A stretch of DNA of 64,000 nucleotides from contig CAYOJW010000001.1 in the NCBI GenBank assembly GCA_964404445.1, positions 558,001-622,000 on the forward strand. The letters run 5' to 3'. How positions within the stretch are numbered: the first letter of the stretch is position 1; the number at the start of each line of letters is the position of its first letter. The notes under the pieces were generated by a model, which saw nothing but the letters and a program-made list of their open reading frames with translations, was not told the origin of the DNA and ran no database searches. Below are positions 32,770-39,543 of this stretch, piece by piece. The position numbers and the translations under genes are program-made. This stretch comes from UBA2336 sp964404445. Lineage in GTDB: Bacteria; Bacteroidota; Bacteroidia; Cytophagales; Cyclobacteriaceae.

Positions 32770-34389
32770 CTAAAAAATATACTCTGTACTTAAAAACAAC
32801 GACTCGCGGTTTTTGATAATCGTGCTCACCAACTGTTTATTCTCTTCGGTGGTTTTGGTTGCCACTAAAGTACGGATCGAGAACACGCGCAGGGCATCTT
32901 GTATCGAAAGTGTTCCTTCGGCCGAATCCTTACGGCCATTGAACGGAAACGAGTCGGGACCGCGCTGGCTTTGTGTGTTGAGGTTGATCCGACCTACCTG
33001 GTTCGAGAAAACATCAATCAGCCGGGCAATGGTTTTTGAATCGTTGCCAAAAATGCTCACCTGTTGCCCGAAGTTTGAATTGATTACATAGTGCATAGGT
33101 TCTTCCACATCATCGTATGGAACAATCGGCACAACCGGCCCGAATTGTTCTTCGTAATACACCTTCATTTTATCGTTTACCGGGTACAAAACAGCCGGAT
33201 AAAAAAATGTTTCGTTCACCTCACCGCCATGCTCGTTCATAATTTTCGCGCCATGCTGTTGCGCATCGGCTACCAAGCTTTTCAGAAAATCGGTTTTACC
33301 GGGTTCGGGCAGTGGTGTTAAGTTCACACCATTATCCCACGGCATACCGCACTTCAGTTTTTTAACTTCTTCGCTAAAGCGTTTTATAAATTCATCGACT
33401 ATGCTGCGGTGTACAAACAATACTTTTAATGCCGTGCAACGCTGTCCGTTAAACGACAACGATCCGGTAATGCATTCGCTTACGGCATTCTGCATATCGG
33501 CATCGGACAATACAATGGCCGGGTTTTTGGCATCCAGCCCCAGAATGGCCTTTAACCGGTGAGGCTTCGGGTGTAATTTTTTCAGATCGTTAGCGCCTTT
33601 GTTTGTACCAATAAAAGCAAAGATGTCAAGCTTGCCGCTTTCCATTAACGAGCCAACTGTTTCCCTGCCTTTTCCATAAATAATGTTGATCACACCTTTC
33701 GGGAAACTGTCGCGGAAGGCTTCGAGCAACGGACGGATTAACAGCACGCCATACTTGGCCGGTTTAAACACCACCGCATTACCCATGATGAGGGCAGGGA
33801 TAAGCGTGGTAAACGTTTCGTTTAACGGATAATTATACGGCCCCATGCACAAGGCCACGCCTAACGGCACGCGCCTGATCTGCGCCATAAAGCCCTGCTC
33901 TTCTATAATTTTCGCGGCACTGCGGTCTGCTTCTTTTAATGCTTTGATGGTGTCGGTGATGTAATCGCAGGTGCGGTCAAATTCTTTTTCGGAATCCTTC
34001 AGCGGCTTGCCTATTTCCCACATCAACAGTTTTACCACTTCGTTGCGCTTTTCTTTCATGCGCGTTAAAAAGTTTTCAACGTGCGCAATGCGGTCGGCCA
34101 CAGACATCATAGCCCATTCACCTTTGCCTAAGTCGTGTGCTTTTACAGCGGCATCTAATGCCTTCATGGCTTCAGCGGCATTCAACAAGGGCGTGCTGCC
34201 AATAATTTTTTGTTTATACGTGCTGCCTTCTTTTACAAACACGGGGCTTGCTACCGGGGCAAGATCGCCCGACCAGGTTTTTAACTCACCATCGATCAGG
34301 TACTCGCGTTGTTCGAGGTAGGTATCTAACCGGTACGCTTCGGGGATGGCATTTGCTTCAGGAAAAATGTTTTGTAAAGAAGTGTTCAT
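32770..34389 (-). CDS. gapN: NADP-dependent glyceraldehyde-3-phosphate dehydrogenase-like aldehyde dehydrogenase
   Basis: The 539-residue protein is a complete aldehyde dehydrogenase: coenzyme-binding GPYNYPLNETFTTLIPALIMGNAVVFKPAK, FIGTNKGANDL and the catalytic-Cys segment SFNGQRCTALKVLF. The overall pattern (LGVALCMGPYNYPLNE, PDSFPFNGRKDSAEGTL) resembles non-phosphorylating GAPDH (GapN), which oxidises glyceraldehyde-3-phosphate to 3-phosphoglycerate and makes NADPH. It is somewhat longer than typical GapN (about 475-500) with an N-terminal extension of about 40 residues. Other aldehyde substrates remain possible. It lies downstream of deoC, whose aldolase product is the same triose phosphate, a suggestive pairing. 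Confidence 0.82.
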   Translation of the reverse strand: MNTSLQNIFPEANAIPEAYRLDTYLEQREYLIDGELKTWSGDLAPVASPVFVKEGSTYKQKIIGSTPLLNAAEAMKALDAAVKAHDLGKGEWAMMSVADRIAHVENFLTRMKEKRNEVVKLLMWEIGKPLKDSEKEFDRTCDYITDTIKALKEADRSAAKIIEEQGFMAQIRRVPLGVALCMGPYNYPLNETFTTLIPALIMGNAVVFKPAKYGVLLIRPLLEAFRDSFPKGVINIIYGKGRETVGSLMESGKLDIFAFIGTNKGANDLKKLHPKPHRLKAILGLDAKNPAIVLSDADMQNAVSECITGSLSFNGQRCTALKVLFVHRSIVDEFIKRFSEEVKKLKCGMPWDNGVNLTPLPEPGKTDFLKSLVADAQQHGAKIMNEHGGEVNETFFYPAVLYPVNDKMKVYYEEQFGPVVPIVPYDDVEEPMHYVINSNFGQQVSIFGNDSKTIARLIDVFSNQVGRINLNTQSQRGPDSFPFNGRKDSAEGTLSIQDALRVFSIRTLVATKTTEENKQLVSTIIKNRESLFLSTEYIF

Positions 34390-34391
34390 CT

Positions 34392-34445
34392 GGTTTAGGA
34401 CTTAGGTGTCAGGTTTTAGGTGTCAGGACTTAGGGATTAGGTGTT
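34392..34445. repeat. Short tandem TTAGGTGTCAGG-like repeats
   Basis: Between the deoC stop and the gapN start, variants of TTAGGTGTCAGG / TTAGGACTTAGG occur four to five times in about 50 bases. It is a simple-sequence patch; no function is apparent. Confidence 0.7.
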
Positions 34446-35090
34446 AGTTGAAGTAACTAATTTTACGCCCGAAGATGTTCCGATACGATCGGCTCCGGCT
34501 TCAATCAGGGCAATGGCTTGTTCGCATGTTTTAATACCGCCCGATGCTTTAATACGCACGGTTGGAGGCAACACACTGCGCATTAACTGAATGTGCTCAA
34601 CTGTTGCGCCTGCCGGTGCAAAACCGGTAGATGTTTTTACAAAATCAGTCCCGGAATCGGCACATAGTTTACAGGCTTTGGTTATTTCATCGGCTGAAAG
34701 ATACGCGGTTTCAATAATAACTTTTAACAGCTTGTGGTGATCGTGCGCCAGCTTGCTGCATTTGGCAAGTTCGATCTTCGTCCACGGAAGTCCGGTTTTA
34801 AATGCGCTGATGTTCCACACGACATCAATTTCATCGGCTCCGTTATCAATAGCCCGTTTAATTTCATCGAGCTTGGTTTCGGTCATGGTATAGCCTAATG
34901 GGAATCCGGCAACGGTTACCAGCACAATGTTGGCGTTTCCTATCTCGCGTTTGGCGCGTTCTACCCAAAACGGAGGAACACATACACCCAACAAGTTGTG
35001 TTGAAGGGCATCGCTCACTAATTTGTCAATGTCACCGATGGTAAGCACGGGACTTAAATTAGTGTGTTCGATGTATGCGGCCAGGTTCAT
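34437..35090 (-). CDS. deoC: Deoxyribose-phosphate aldolase
   Basis: The 217-residue TIM-barrel protein carries the class I aldolase signatures: the Schiff-base Lys in RIKASGGIKTCEQA, FVKTSTGFAPAGAT, and the Asp in EIDVVWNISAFK. It cleaves 2-deoxyribose-5-phosphate to acetaldehyde and glyceraldehyde-3-phosphate in deoxynucleoside salvage. The gene is in the same direction as gapN, 47 bases upstream of it, so the triose phosphate and perhaps acetaldehyde made here could be oxidised by the neighbour. Length and motifs are standard. Confidence 0.96.
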   Translation of the reverse strand: MNLAAYIEHTNLSPVLTIGDIDKLVSDALQHNLLGVCVPPFWVERAKREIGNANIVLVTVAGFPLGYTMTETKLDEIKRAIDNGADEIDVVWNISAFKTGLPWTKIELAKCSKLAHDHHKLLKVIIETAYLSADEITKACKLCADSGTDFVKTSTGFAPAGATVEHIQLMRSVLPPTVRIKASGGIKTCEQAIALIEAGADRIGTSSGVKLVTSTNT

Positions 35091-35128
35091 ACCGGTACAA
35101 GGTACAACAAAGGCCGGGGGCGATCAAA

Positions 35129-35506
35129 TCAATGCCGGATTTCGCACTCTTTGCAGAACTTCATTTTGTGGGGCGGGCGCTTTTTGGGTTTGCGTTTATG
35201 GCCGAAGTACGTTGGGTCGGAATACTGCGGTTTCAGCATTTCTTTCTCAGCCTTGCGCTGGGCTTTGCCTACCTCAGCCATGCGGTCGTAATACTTATCT
35301 TCGGCCGTGTACGTAACACTCGATTTCTTTTTCTTCTTACTCTCTTTGGGCGCATAATCCTTTTCAGGATAATATGGAGCTAATGAACTGGATTGCTGTT
35401 GCGTGGTTTGGGCTTTTCCTTTTTTCTTCTTTTTCGATTGGCCGAACGAAAGCGTTACGGCACATAGCACAAGCAAAACAATAAGGGGTAATCGTAGCAT
35501 AATCAC
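35129..35506 (-). CDS. Lysine-rich secreted protein of unknown function
   Basis: I recognise no family. A signal peptide (about 1-23, ending LSFGQ) leads into a very basic, low-complexity mature part of about 100 residues with four clusters of 3-6 Lys (SKKKKKGK, ESKKKKKSS, HKRKPKKRPPHKMKF). The end, FCKECEIRH, has two Cys. Such a peptide might bind nucleic acid, cell-wall or acidic surface polymers, but that is only a charge argument. It is 38 bases upstream of deoC in the same direction. Confidence 0.7.
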   Translation of the reverse strand: MIMLRLPLIVLLVLCAVTLSFGQSKKKKKGKAQTTQQQSSSLAPYYPEKDYAPKESKKKKKSSVTYTAEDKYYDRMAEVGKAQRKAEKEMLKPQYSDPTYFGHKRKPKKRPPHKMKFCKECEIRH

Positions 35507-35595
35507 AAAGATATGGTTTGCAGGATAAACTTTACCCGGTCTTTAAAATTGTGCAGGGGCATCTGGAAAATCGATGGACGGTATCTTTCGGGCGA

Positions 35596-35715
35596 TTACC
35601 CGTTGTAATATTCAAAAGCAAGCAACCCGATGATAATAATAGCAATACCCAACAGGATAAACCCGAACACCCTGGCTCTGTTAAAAAATCCACGTACCGG
35701 TAATCCTTCTTTCAT
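35596..35715 (-). CDS. 39-residue single-pass membrane protein (second of a tandem pair)
   Basis: The peptide MKEGLPVRGFFNRARVFGFI continues into a strongly hydrophobic helix (LLGIAIIIIGLLAF) and ends EYYNG. One membrane segment with basic residues before it predicts the N-terminus in the cytoplasm. The upstream neighbour 10 bases away encodes another tiny membrane protein sharing the F(I/N)RA(K/R)VF motif just before its helix. The pairing and shared motif support both being real genes rather than chance. No known family; function unknown. Confidence 0.55.
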   Translation of the reverse strand: MKEGLPVRGFFNRARVFGFILLGIAIIIIGLLAFEYYNG

Positions 35716-35725
35716 CTTGTTTTTT

Positions 35726-35848
35726 TTATTCGATTCCGAAAAGGGTAAAGATGTTGAAAAACAAATACAACAGTGCCGACAGCGCCATGAGGTAAGCAAA
35801 TACCTTGGCGCGAATAAAATAGCTATGTGCGGATAAGGTCTTTTTCAT
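35726..35848 (-). CDS. 40-residue membrane protein (first of a tandem pair)
   Basis: The peptide begins MKKTLSAHSYFIRAKVFAYL and continues MALSALLYLFFNIFTLFGIE, giving a hydrophobic helix of about 22 residues after a short basic N-terminus. It shares FIRAKVF with FNRARVF of the next gene, at the same position relative to the membrane segment. Together they look like a small two-gene unit, possibly arisen by duplication. I know of no named family; roles such as tuning a membrane complex are speculation. Confidence 0.55.
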   Translation of the reverse strand: MKKTLSAHSYFIRAKVFAYLMALSALLYLFFNIFTLFGIE

Positions 35849-36048
35849 GGTTTAAGGGGCTAACAGTTAAAGTATAACTTCAATTACGGATTAAAAGTGC
35901 TTTTACCTGTCTTTATTTCGGTTAAAAGGCCAAAAACCACGTAAAACCCGCATTTTTGTCGTTAGAATAAGCCTTTCTTTTTGTGTTTTTGCGTGGATTA
36001 TGCAAAAAGCGTTCCGGTAACCGGGGTTTTGATAGGGTATAAAAGCAA
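35849..36048. other. Intergenic stretch upstream of the small membrane-protein pair
   Basis: About 200 bases, AT-rich, with no frame of interest. It should contain the promoter for the two small genes on the minus strand, but I could not point to a clear CAAAnnTA element. Confidence 0.4.
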
Positions 36049-36074
36049 AAGTCCCGATTTACCGGGACTTTCTT
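36049..36074 (-). terminator. Rho-independent terminator after lpdA
   Basis: On the minus strand AGTCCCG and CGGGACT form a 7-bp stem around a short loop, followed by TTTTGCTTTT. It lies 30 bases beyond the lpdA stop. Confidence 0.85.
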
Positions 36075-36102
36075 CTCAAATTATTTTATGTAAACCAATC
36101 CG

Positions 36103-37494
36103 TTACAAGTGAATTACTTCACCATACGCGGCTGCGGCTGCTTCCATTACCGCTTCACTCATAGTCGGGTGTGGGTGAATTGATTTTATGATTTCGTGGC
36201 CGGTCGTTTCAAGGTTGCGGGCAACCACTACTTCGGCAATCATTTCGGTAACGTTCGCACCAATAAAGTGCGCACCTAACCACTCGCCATATTTGGCATC
36301 GAATATAACTTTTACAAAACCATCGGGCGCACCGGCAGCTTTTGCTTTACCCGATGCCGAGAACGGAAACTTACCCACTTTAATTTCGTAGCCGGCTTTT
36401 TTCGCAGCTTCTTCGGTTAAGCCAACCGATGCAATTTCTGGACTGCAATACGTACAGCCCGGAATGTTGTTGTAGTTGATCGGGTGCGGTTTCAATCCGG
36501 CAATGGCTTCAACACACGTAATACCTTCTGCGGAAGCAACGTGTGCAAGCGCGGGGCCTTTTACAATATCGCCAATGGCATATACGCCACTTACGTTTGT
36601 TTTATAGAAATCGTCAACAATAACTTTTCCTTTATCGGTTTTTACGCCTGTTTCTTCCAGTCCAATGCCTTCAATGTTAGTGGCAACACCTACTGCCGAA
36701 AGCACAATGTCGGCTTCGAGTTTAAGTTCACCGTCTTTCGTTTTAACAGTAGCCACACAACCTTTGCCTGCGGTATCTACTTTGGTTACTTCGGCATTGG
36801 TGTGAATGGTAATGCCCGATTTCTTGAACGACTTTTCTAATTGCTTAGAAACTTCTTCATCTTCAACCGGCACAATGCGCGGCATAAATTCAACGATGGT
36901 AACTTCAGTACCGAGCGTGCTGTAGAAATACGCGAACTCAACACCGATAGCGCCTGAACCTACCACAATCATTTTCTTGGGTTGCTCAGGCAATACCATG
37001 GCTTCGCGGTAGCCGATAATTTTTTTACCATCGATTTTTAACGCTGGTAATTCGCGTGAACGCGCACCGGTTGCTAAAATAATGTGCTTGGCTTCATGGT
37101 CTTCTTTTTTACCATCGGCTGATGTTACTTCAACCTTACCGCCTTTTTTCAGCTTACCGGTTCCGGCAATCTGCTCGATTTTATTTTTCTTAAACAAAAA
37201 CTGTATGCCTTTGCTCATGCCATTGGCTACATCGCGACTGCGTTTTACAATCGCACCAAAATCCGCTTTGGCATCTTTTACTTCGATACCATAATCTTTT
37301 GCATGTTTCAGGTATTCAAACACATTGGCGCTTTTTAACAGGGCTTTGGTTGGGATACATCCCCAGTTCAAACAAATACCACCCAGTTCAGCCTTTTCCA
37401 CAACGCCTACTTTCATACCCAATTGTGAAGCGCGGATTGCCGCTACATACCCGCCCGGACCCGAACCAATTACGATTACATCATATTTTGCCAT
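36103..37494 (-). CDS. lpdA: Dihydrolipoyl dehydrogenase
   Basis: The 463-residue flavoprotein has FAD-binding IGSGPGGYVAAIRA at the N-terminus, the redox disulfide in GGICLNWGCIPTKALL, the NAD-binding GSGAIGVEFAYFYSTLG, GVYAIGDI for FAD, and the dimer-interface catalytic His-Glu in HPHPTMSEAVMEA. It is the E3 subunit reoxidising lipoyl groups in pyruvate, 2-oxoglutarate and branched-chain dehydrogenases or the glycine cleavage system. It stands alone, without E1/E2 genes, as is common in Bacteroidota where one E3 serves several complexes. Confidence 0.97.
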   Translation of the reverse strand: MAKYDVIVIGSGPGGYVAAIRASQLGMKVGVVEKAELGGICLNWGCIPTKALLKSANVFEYLKHAKDYGIEVKDAKADFGAIVKRSRDVANGMSKGIQFLFKKNKIEQIAGTGKLKKGGKVEVTSADGKKEDHEAKHIILATGARSRELPALKIDGKKIIGYREAMVLPEQPKKMIVVGSGAIGVEFAYFYSTLGTEVTIVEFMPRIVPVEDEEVSKQLEKSFKKSGITIHTNAEVTKVDTAGKGCVATVKTKDGELKLEADIVLSAVGVATNIEGIGLEETGVKTDKGKVIVDDFYKTNVSGVYAIGDIVKGPALAHVASAEGITCVEAIAGLKPHPINYNNIPGCTYCSPEIASVGLTEEAAKKAGYEIKVGKFPFSASGKAKAAGAPDGFVKVIFDAKYGEWLGAHFIGANVTEMIAEVVVARNLETTGHEIIKSIHPHPTMSEAVMEAAAAAYGEVIHL

Positions 37495-37587
37495 ACCTGT
37501 AAAGATTTAATTCTTAAAAATGCGGTCAAAGATACCTTTTGCGCGGTTCTTTCAAAAGTTCGATTTACGGGTGTTCATTTTTAAATT

Positions 37588-37827
37588 GTGGGATTAATTG
37601 GCATTTTTGAGGGTGTGAAGCGGTTCAAAAGAAAATATATTATTAACGAACAAAACGAACGGGTGGCTGTTCAGTTAGATATTAAAACTTTTGAAAAGAT
37701 AGAGCGTGCCTTAGAAGATTTTGTATTGGGTGAGAAAATGCTGAAGAATAAACCGGCAGAGGTGCTTATGCTTAACGAAGCGAAAAGCTACTATAAGCGA
37801 TTAAAGAATAATTATACCAGAACATGA
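37588..37827 (+). CDS. Antitoxin-like small protein without a partner toxin
   Basis: The body of this 79-residue protein, KYIINEQNERVAVQLDIKTFEKIERALEDF, resembles short antitoxin-like proteins of Bacteroidota in which a KYIxDExxxxVAVQLDIxTFExxE segment precedes an acidic helix. The tail AKSYYKRLK also fits. Normally a RelE/ParE-type toxin gene follows; here the next gene is fabG, overlapping by 4 bases (ATGA). No toxin frame exists on either side. It may be an orphan antitoxin, or a regulator of fabG by coupling. The start is uncertain: GTG at 37588 or 37615. Confidence 0.6.
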   Translation: MGLIGIFEGVKRFKRKYIINEQNERVAVQLDIKTFEKIERALEDFVLGEKMLKNKPAEVLMLNEAKSYYKRLKNNYTRT

Positions 37828-38570
37828 GTTTATTAAAAGGAAAAACCGCGCTCGTAACCGGAGCATCAAAAGGAATAGGCCGATCGATCGCCTTAAAATA
37901 TGCCGAACAAGGCGCTAACGTTGCCTTTACCTATTTATCGAGCGTTGAACAAGGTCAGGCGTTAGAAGCTGAACTGGCCTCGAAAGGCGTAAAAGCAAAA
38001 GGCTTTCGTTCGGATGCCTCAGATTATGCCCAGGCCGAAAAACTGATCAACGATGTAGTGGCTGAGTTCGGCTCGTTGGATGTGTTAATCAACAATGCGG
38101 GCATCACGCAAGACACGTTGTTGCTGCGCATGAGCGAAGAGCAGTGGGATAAAGTTATCAACGTAAATTTAAAATCGTGTTTTAATACGGTGAAGGCTGC
38201 CACCAAACCCATGATGAAACAAAAAAGCGGTTCCATCATTAACATGACTTCGGTTGTGGGTATAAAAGGCAATGCGGGTCAGGCCAACTATGCAGCATCC
38301 AAAGCGGGTATTATTGGTTTTACCAAATCGGTTGCGCTTGAGTTAGGTTCGCGCGGTATCCGTTCAAACGCTATCGCCCCGGGCTTTATTGAAACCGAAA
38401 TGACTGCTGTACTTGATCCCAAAACCGTACAAAGCTGGCGCGATGCTATTCCGTTGAAACGTGGCGGACGGCCCGAAGATGTTGCCGATGCGTGTGTTTT
38501 CTTAGGCTCGGATATGTCAACCTACATCTCAGGGCAAGTTATTCAGGTGGACGGAGGGATGCTGACTTAA
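37824..38570 (+). CDS. fabG: 3-oxoacyl-ACP reductase
   Basis: The 248-residue short-chain dehydrogenase has TGASKGIGRSIA for NADPH binding, NNAG, the catalytic Ser in MTSVVGIKGN, and YAASKAG with the Tyr-Lys pair. The tail SGQVIQVDGGMLT is typical of FabG. It reduces 3-oxoacyl-ACP in fatty acid elongation. It is translationally coupled to the upstream antitoxin-like gene rather than sitting in a fab cluster, so another FabG-like copy may exist elsewhere and a different SDR substrate cannot be excluded. Confidence 0.9.
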   Translation: MSLLKGKTALVTGASKGIGRSIALKYAEQGANVAFTYLSSVEQGQALEAELASKGVKAKGFRSDASDYAQAEKLINDVVAEFGSLDVLINNAGITQDTLLLRMSEEQWDKVINVNLKSCFNTVKAATKPMMKQKSGSIINMTSVVGIKGNAGQANYAASKAGIIGFTKSVALELGSRGIRSNAIAPGFIETEMTAVLDPKTVQSWRDAIPLKRGGRPEDVADACVFLGSDMSTYISGQVIQVDGGMLT

Positions 38571-38575
38571 AGTTT

Positions 38576-39019
38576 ATGACCAAGAAGACCCTGTTGTTTT
38601 TCCTGACGGGTTTACTGACAACATTGTTTGTAGCACTGGTGTATTATATAGATGCCAAAGTAGTAACACCTTTGGACAGACCTCATTTCTTGTCTTCCAA
38701 AAAAGAAAGTATTGATGTAACCTACGTTAGTTTCTTGTGTGATTGCGCGAATTTTGTAGAGATCAAGAATTACAAAACAAACCCTATTTCAGAACCTGAC
38801 GAGAACGACTACATTTACATAGAGCCTGCCACAGCAGATTTAGCGGTTAATACTTTTTTTTATGATACTGGCCGGCATTATTATAACCTCAGGTTAACGG
38901 GAAGCTACTATATTGATAAGGGGATTCCTGCAACTTACACCTATACAGATCCTTTCAAACCTGCATTGGCACGTGTTTTTCGTTACGAAAGGATCGAGTT
39001 TATTCTTCGCAAAAAATAA
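38576..39019 (+). CDS. Membrane-anchored protein of unknown function
   Basis: The 147-residue product begins MTKKTLLFFLTGLLTTLFVA, a single hydrophobic anchor or uncleaved signal, and continues with a soluble beta-rich domain containing CDCANFVEI, a close Cys pair, and many aromatic residues. No family recognised. I placed the start at 38576, six bases after the fabG stop, because the hydrophobic segment starts there; the frame runs upstream into fabG without a plausible start. It is probably cotranscribed with fabG. Confidence 0.7.
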   Translation: MTKKTLLFFLTGLLTTLFVALVYYIDAKVVTPLDRPHFLSSKKESIDVTYVSFLCDCANFVEIKNYKTNPISEPDENDYIYIEPATADLAVNTFFYDTGRHYYNLRLTGSYYIDKGIPATYTYTDPFKPALARVFRYERIEFILRKK

Positions 39020-39110
39020 GTTCCGAAAATTGTATCGAGGATTTCTCATCGTAAATACGCACGGCTAACAACTGTTCGATCGCTGTTTATAAAAAAATTT
39101 CTTCTTCCGC

Positions 39111-39141
39111 TTGGAAACAACCCTGGCCAAGCCTACGTTTG
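39111..39141 (+). promoter_or_regulatory. Predicted promoter of the methionine operon
   Basis: TACGTTTG at 39134-39141 fits TAnnTTTG exactly, and TTGG at 39111-39114 lies 19 bases upstream as an approximate -33 element. Transcription would begin about 25-30 bases before the riboswitch. Confidence 0.6.
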
Positions 39142-39170
39142 TACCATCAAGTCGAGAGGCGTACCGCCAT

Positions 39171-39279
39171 ATCGATTTATAAAGAAGCGCTGAGAGAACA
39201 GGCTCTAAGACGCGCTAGCAACCTCGAAAAGGTGCTAAAGCCTGCCCCGGAGAAGGTCTTCGGGGAACGATAAACCGAT
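39171..39279 (+). promoter_or_regulatory. SAM-I (S-box) riboswitch
   Basis: All hallmarks can be placed by hand. P1: 39171-39180 with 39270-39279 (9 of 10 pairs). P2: AGCGC 39186-39190 with GCGCT 39212-39216, then AGAG 39193-39196 with CTCT 39203-39206, with an internal loop where the kink-turn belongs. The P2 loop CAGG (39199-39202) can pair with CCTG (39241-39244), the pseudoknot. GCAACC is at 39218-39223, P3 is ACCT/AGGT (39221-39233), GGTGCTAAA follows, and P4 is CCCCG 39245-39249 with CGGGG 39261-39265. It lies upstream of metY-metX-hom, so binding of S-adenosylmethionine should lower their expression. P1 ends six bases before the start of a leader ORF, so it may control that ORF's translation. 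Confidence 0.93.
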
Positions 39280-39284
39280 GTAAA

Positions 39285-39413
39285 ATGAAAAATTTCATCA
39301 ACACCATTTCTGAAGAAACCCGCAGCGGGTTCCGTGTTTTACTTGCTCAACTCGACAAAGCCATTTGTAATCTGTTTTGCGACAACAAGTGTATGTGTTG
39401 TTGCTGCTGCTAA
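39285..39413 (+). CDS. Cysteine-run leader peptide between SAM riboswitch and metY
   Basis: A 42-codon frame starts with ATG at 39285 (context TAAAATG, six bases after the riboswitch) and ends with codons TGT ATG TGT TGT TGC TGC TGC TAA, that is Cys-Met then five consecutive Cys. Two more Cys lie just before (AICNLFCDNK). No signal peptide. Consecutive codons for the amino acid being sensed are the hallmark of leader peptides that control biosynthetic genes through ribosome stalling. Sulfide and homocysteine metabolism by metY sits directly downstream, so cysteine (and perhaps Met) supply is the natural signal. Bases 39394-39403, within the Cys codons, can pair with 39433-39442. The alternative, a metal-binding micropeptide, cannot be excluded. 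Confidence 0.7.
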   Translation: MKNFINTISEETRSGFRVLLAQLDKAICNLFCDNKCMCCCCC

Positions 39414-39503
39414 GCGAATAGTCTTTTATCCCTAACAGCACACTAACCTATGACCATGTCAGGTGACAGGCATTTTGGTTACGGTTATGTCCATTTAACA
39501 GCA
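39394..39503 (+). promoter_or_regulatory. Candidate attenuator structures between leader peptide and metY
   Basis: TGTGTTGTTG (39394-39403, in the Cys codons) can pair over ten positions, two of them G-U, with TAACAGCACA (39433-39442). The octamer TAACAGCA is repeated at 39496-39503, offering a second pairing partner. Between them an imperfect hairpin spans 39445-39480 (AACC/GGTT, ATG/CAT, TGTCA/TGACA). No U-run follows, so control would be of translation or Rho access rather than intrinsic termination. Hand-drawn pairing only. Confidence 0.5.
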
Positions 39504-39543
39504 AACAAAAACAGATTTCAAAACATTTAAAACATACACAATC

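Noticed and set aside
37495..37587. Toxin gene upstream of the antitoxin-like gene
   Set aside because: The 93-base gap to lpdA is too short and has no coding frame.
39151..39170. GGCG-TAC-CGCC hairpin before the riboswitch as a second aptamer
   Set aside because: Only four base pairs and no conserved motif; probably an incidental leader stem.
39421..39430. TTTTATCC after the leader peptide as an intrinsic terminator tail
   Set aside because: No stable GC-rich stem ends directly before it.
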